The position numbers and the translations under genes are program-made. From a virus, in the IMG/VR virus record IMGVR_UViG_3300009506_000011, positions 20,187 to 84,186 of that record: a DNA stretch of 64,000 nt. One strand, given 5' to 3'. The stretch's first letter is position 1. Each line of letters starts with the position of its first letter. The notes below the pieces were generated by a model, which did no database searches, was not told the DNA's origin, and was given only the letters and a program-made list of their open reading frames with translations. Below, piece after piece: positions 62,626-64,000 of the stretch.

Positions 62626-62837
62626 GCTCCAGAGCCGCGTTTCGGCACGCGGCCGTGCTCGTCGGTATACCCCGGCTGTGCCTTGTCGCCGAATTTGTCT
62701 GCCCCCGGCTCGATCTCAAGCACGTCGAAGATGATGACGGTGCCGTCCGACAGCGTGACAGGCTTGCGGACGCGCTTGCCCGGCGGACGCTCGTCGAGCC
62801 GCTCCTTTGGCACGAAGCCACGGCGCCGGCGCATCAT
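62622..62837 (-). CDS. small basic protein
   Basis: 71 residues. MMRRRRGFVPKERLDERPPG, TLSDGTVIIFDVLEIEPGAD; overlaps both neighbours by four bases. Function unknown. Confidence 0.5.
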   Translation of the reverse strand: MMRRRRGFVPKERLDERPPGKRVRKPVTLSDGTVIIFDVLEIEPGADKFGDKAQPGYTDEHGRVPKRGSGA

Positions 62838-63055
62838 GAGCTGAGCTTGACTAGGCCGCCGAACGCCTCAAAGACCTTGTCGGCGCGCTCGATTGCGTCA
62901 TCCCGTTGGTCGATCATGTCGAGCAGCAGCTCAATCTGCCACCTCGGGATTGGGATCTCCGTGCTTGAGCAGGCGCCGCCGGGATCATTGGCGCAGCGCT
63001 TGCGAATCTCGACGATCAGCCTGTCAACGAACGGACTGTACACACGTGTGCTCAT
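62834..63055 (-). CDS. small hypothetical protein
   Basis: 73 residues from MSTRVYSPFVDRLIVEIRKR; CANDPGGACSSTEIPIPRWQ then a helical end (LLLDMIDQRDDAIERADKVF). ATGA overlap upstream. Confidence 0.5.
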   Translation of the reverse strand: MSTRVYSPFVDRLIVEIRKRCANDPGGACSSTEIPIPRWQIELLLDMIDQRDDAIERADKVFEAFGGLVKLSS

Positions 63056-63405
63056 CTGCCTTGCTCCTTTGGCACGACCGCGGCGGCGCCATGCGCCGCC
63101 TCTGGCCATGGCCCATACATCGGCTCAAGCTGCATAGGCCCGCTCCAGGTGAGCCGAGCCGACTTGATGCGCGGAGTGTCGACGATCGGGAAGTGCGTTT
63201 CGTAGCTTCGCTCGACGATGAGACCATCCCCGAATGCAGCAAAGCGCTTACCGCGCAAGGCGCAGGTCGCCGGCTCCGGCACATTGACCACTTCGCCAAG
63301 GCTGAACCACTCCGGCTTCAGCGAGATGGTGACATTGACGTAGCCATCGCGACCGAGAGACGGCTCACCAGCCCCAACCTCGATGCCACCCAAGTAGGCG
63401 ATCAT
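63052..63405 (-). CDS. hypothetical beta-rich protein
   Basis: 117 residues. MIAYLGGIEVGAGEPSLGRD, VNVTISLKPEWFSLGEVVNV, and SARLTWSGPMQLEP. ATGA-coupled to the helicase gene. Unknown family. Confidence 0.5.
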   Translation of the reverse strand: MIAYLGGIEVGAGEPSLGRDGYVNVTISLKPEWFSLGEVVNVPEPATCALRGKRFAAFGDGLIVERSYETHFPIVDTPRIKSARLTWSGPMQLEPMYGPWPEAAHGAAAVVPKEQGR

Positions 63406-63998
63406 GCTCTGCCTCGCTCCTTCAGGTACTCCTCCGCCAGCCGCCGAATGTGGCCGGGGTCGACCTGCTGAATCGCTTCAACCAACGGCGCGTCGGGGTC
63501 GGTGATCCCGTCCGCCTGCTGGCGCTTCACCTCGAGCACGTCCAGCATGATCGGATCGCTGCCGTGGTCGGCGTAGAGGTAGTAGGAGACAACCGGCTCC
63601 GTCTGCCCGTCGCGGTGGATACGGCCGTCACACTGGTGATGCACCCTGGGGCTCCAGTCCAGCTCGCCGTGCACCACCGTTCGGCAAGCATGCTGCAGCC
63701 CATCCACGCCGGCGCCGGAACGCAGGGACATTATGAGCACGCGGCATTCGTCGCGCACGAACGCGTCGATCGCGTGCTCCTTCTGCCGAGGCGATTCGGT
63801 CCCGGTGTACATGGCGGGCGAAAGGTTGGCTAGCTCCTGCTGCCATATGCCGTAGACCTCGCGGTGCCAGCCATAGAGCAGCACCTTCTCGCCAGACTCG
63901 ACGAGCATGCGAACGAAGGCTGCCACGCATGGCGCCTTGGCGATGCCGGTTGCCTGCCGTAGCTTGATATCGAGCTGGCCGGCGGCGAGCATACGGTC
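63402..63998 (-). CDS. SNF2/DEAD helicase C-terminal part, 5' partial
   Basis: Frame open at the right edge; about 198 residues. VRMLVESGEKVLLYGWHREV (motif IV), CRVLIMSLRSGAGVDGLQHA (motif V), LDWSPRVHHQCDGRIHRDGQ (motif VI) are the SNF2-family second RecA domain. The ATPase half lies outside the window. Confidence 0.85.
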   Translation of the reverse strand, partial: DRMLAAGQLDIKLRQATGIAKAPCVAAFVRMLVESGEKVLLYGWHREVYGIWQQELANLSPAMYTGTESPRQKEHAIDAFVRDECRVLIMSLRSGAGVDGLQHACRTVVHGELDWSPRVHHQCDGRIHRDGQTEPVVSYYLYADHGSDPIMLDVLEVKRQQADGITDPDAPLVEAIQQVDPGHIRRLAEEYLKERGRA

Positions 63999-64000
63999 GC

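Noticed and set aside
1-64000. True Mu relative with transposition
   Set aside because: Tail, portal and head genes are Mu-like, but no MuA/MuB-type transposase is seen; a lambda-like ori, RecT/YqaJ and a CI/Cro switch suggest a mosaic.

Overview
The window looks like about 64 kb of a GC-rich, temperate-type, contractile-tailed (Mu-like) phage or prophage. Both ends cut through genes, so it is a fragment. Virion genes follow Mu logic: a gpN-like protein, baseplate hub, spike, W-position protein, gpJ-like and gp48-like baseplate proteins and fibres on the left; TerS/TerL, a DUF935 (gp29) portal and a Mu F-type head protein on the right. I see no Mu transposase, integrase, lysis cassette or CRISPR array. 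The host is not named by the sequence. Three signs point to a Myxococcota-like (deltaproteobacterial) host: high GC, sigma-54-type promoters, and a sigma-region-4-like protein with a CPFVSCRHNLYLDV motif that I associate with that group.

Layout. 0-12.4 kb: baseplate and fibre genes on +, interrupted by reverse accessory operons (0.75-2.1 kb; 5.6-8.1 kb with DUF1643 and nucleoside deoxyribosyltransferase-like genes). 12.4-21.5 kb: two divergent operons of small unknown genes, fired from back-to-back sigma-54-like promoters near 15.87 kb and carrying hammerhead-ribozyme motifs between cistrons. 21.5-26.2 kb: a reverse cassette with ABC-ATPase/acetyltransferase, ParB-like, HTH and PAPS-reductase-like genes, a tRNA-like element and membrane proteins. 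27.0-32.3 kb: a reverse operon that reads as a type IV-B-like CRISPR effector (csf1, cas11-like, csf2, csf3, split cas6-like RAMP, cysH) ending in a tyrosine-phosphatase/SpoU-methyltransferase fusion. 32.4-34.5 kb: fibre genes. 34.5-40.1 kb: early reverse recombination operon (SbcC/RecF-like ATPase, RecT, YqaJ exonuclease) behind a Cro-like gene. 40.17-53.8 kb: a divergent CI-like repressor, then methyltransferases, a replication initiator with a lambda-like iteron origin inside the gene, DnaB, VRR-NUC, zinc-ribbon proteins and a sigma-region-4-like regulator. 53.8-61.7 kb: packaging and head genes. 61.7-64 kb: reverse genes with radical SAM and SNF2-helicase proteins.

Regulation is unusually readable. 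Many transcription units start with TTGAC(T/C/A/G)-N17(18)-TANNNT-like boxes whose predicted start site falls on or within a few bases of the ATG/GTG, i.e. leaderless mRNAs. The -35 often sits in a CTAGTTGACTAG palindrome that is probably an operator. A second class (TGGCA-N8-GTGC, sigma-54-like) serves 15.8-16.4 kb. A third, late-type class has GCTAGCAGG 23 bp before TAGANT. Inside the head-protein frame near 58.6-59.2 kb lies a string of four promoter-hairpin units that look like tiny RNA genes.

Four genes appear split by single-base shifts, mostly beside G/C runs. These may be sequencing indels or real mutations. All functional calls are by reading motifs; no search was run.
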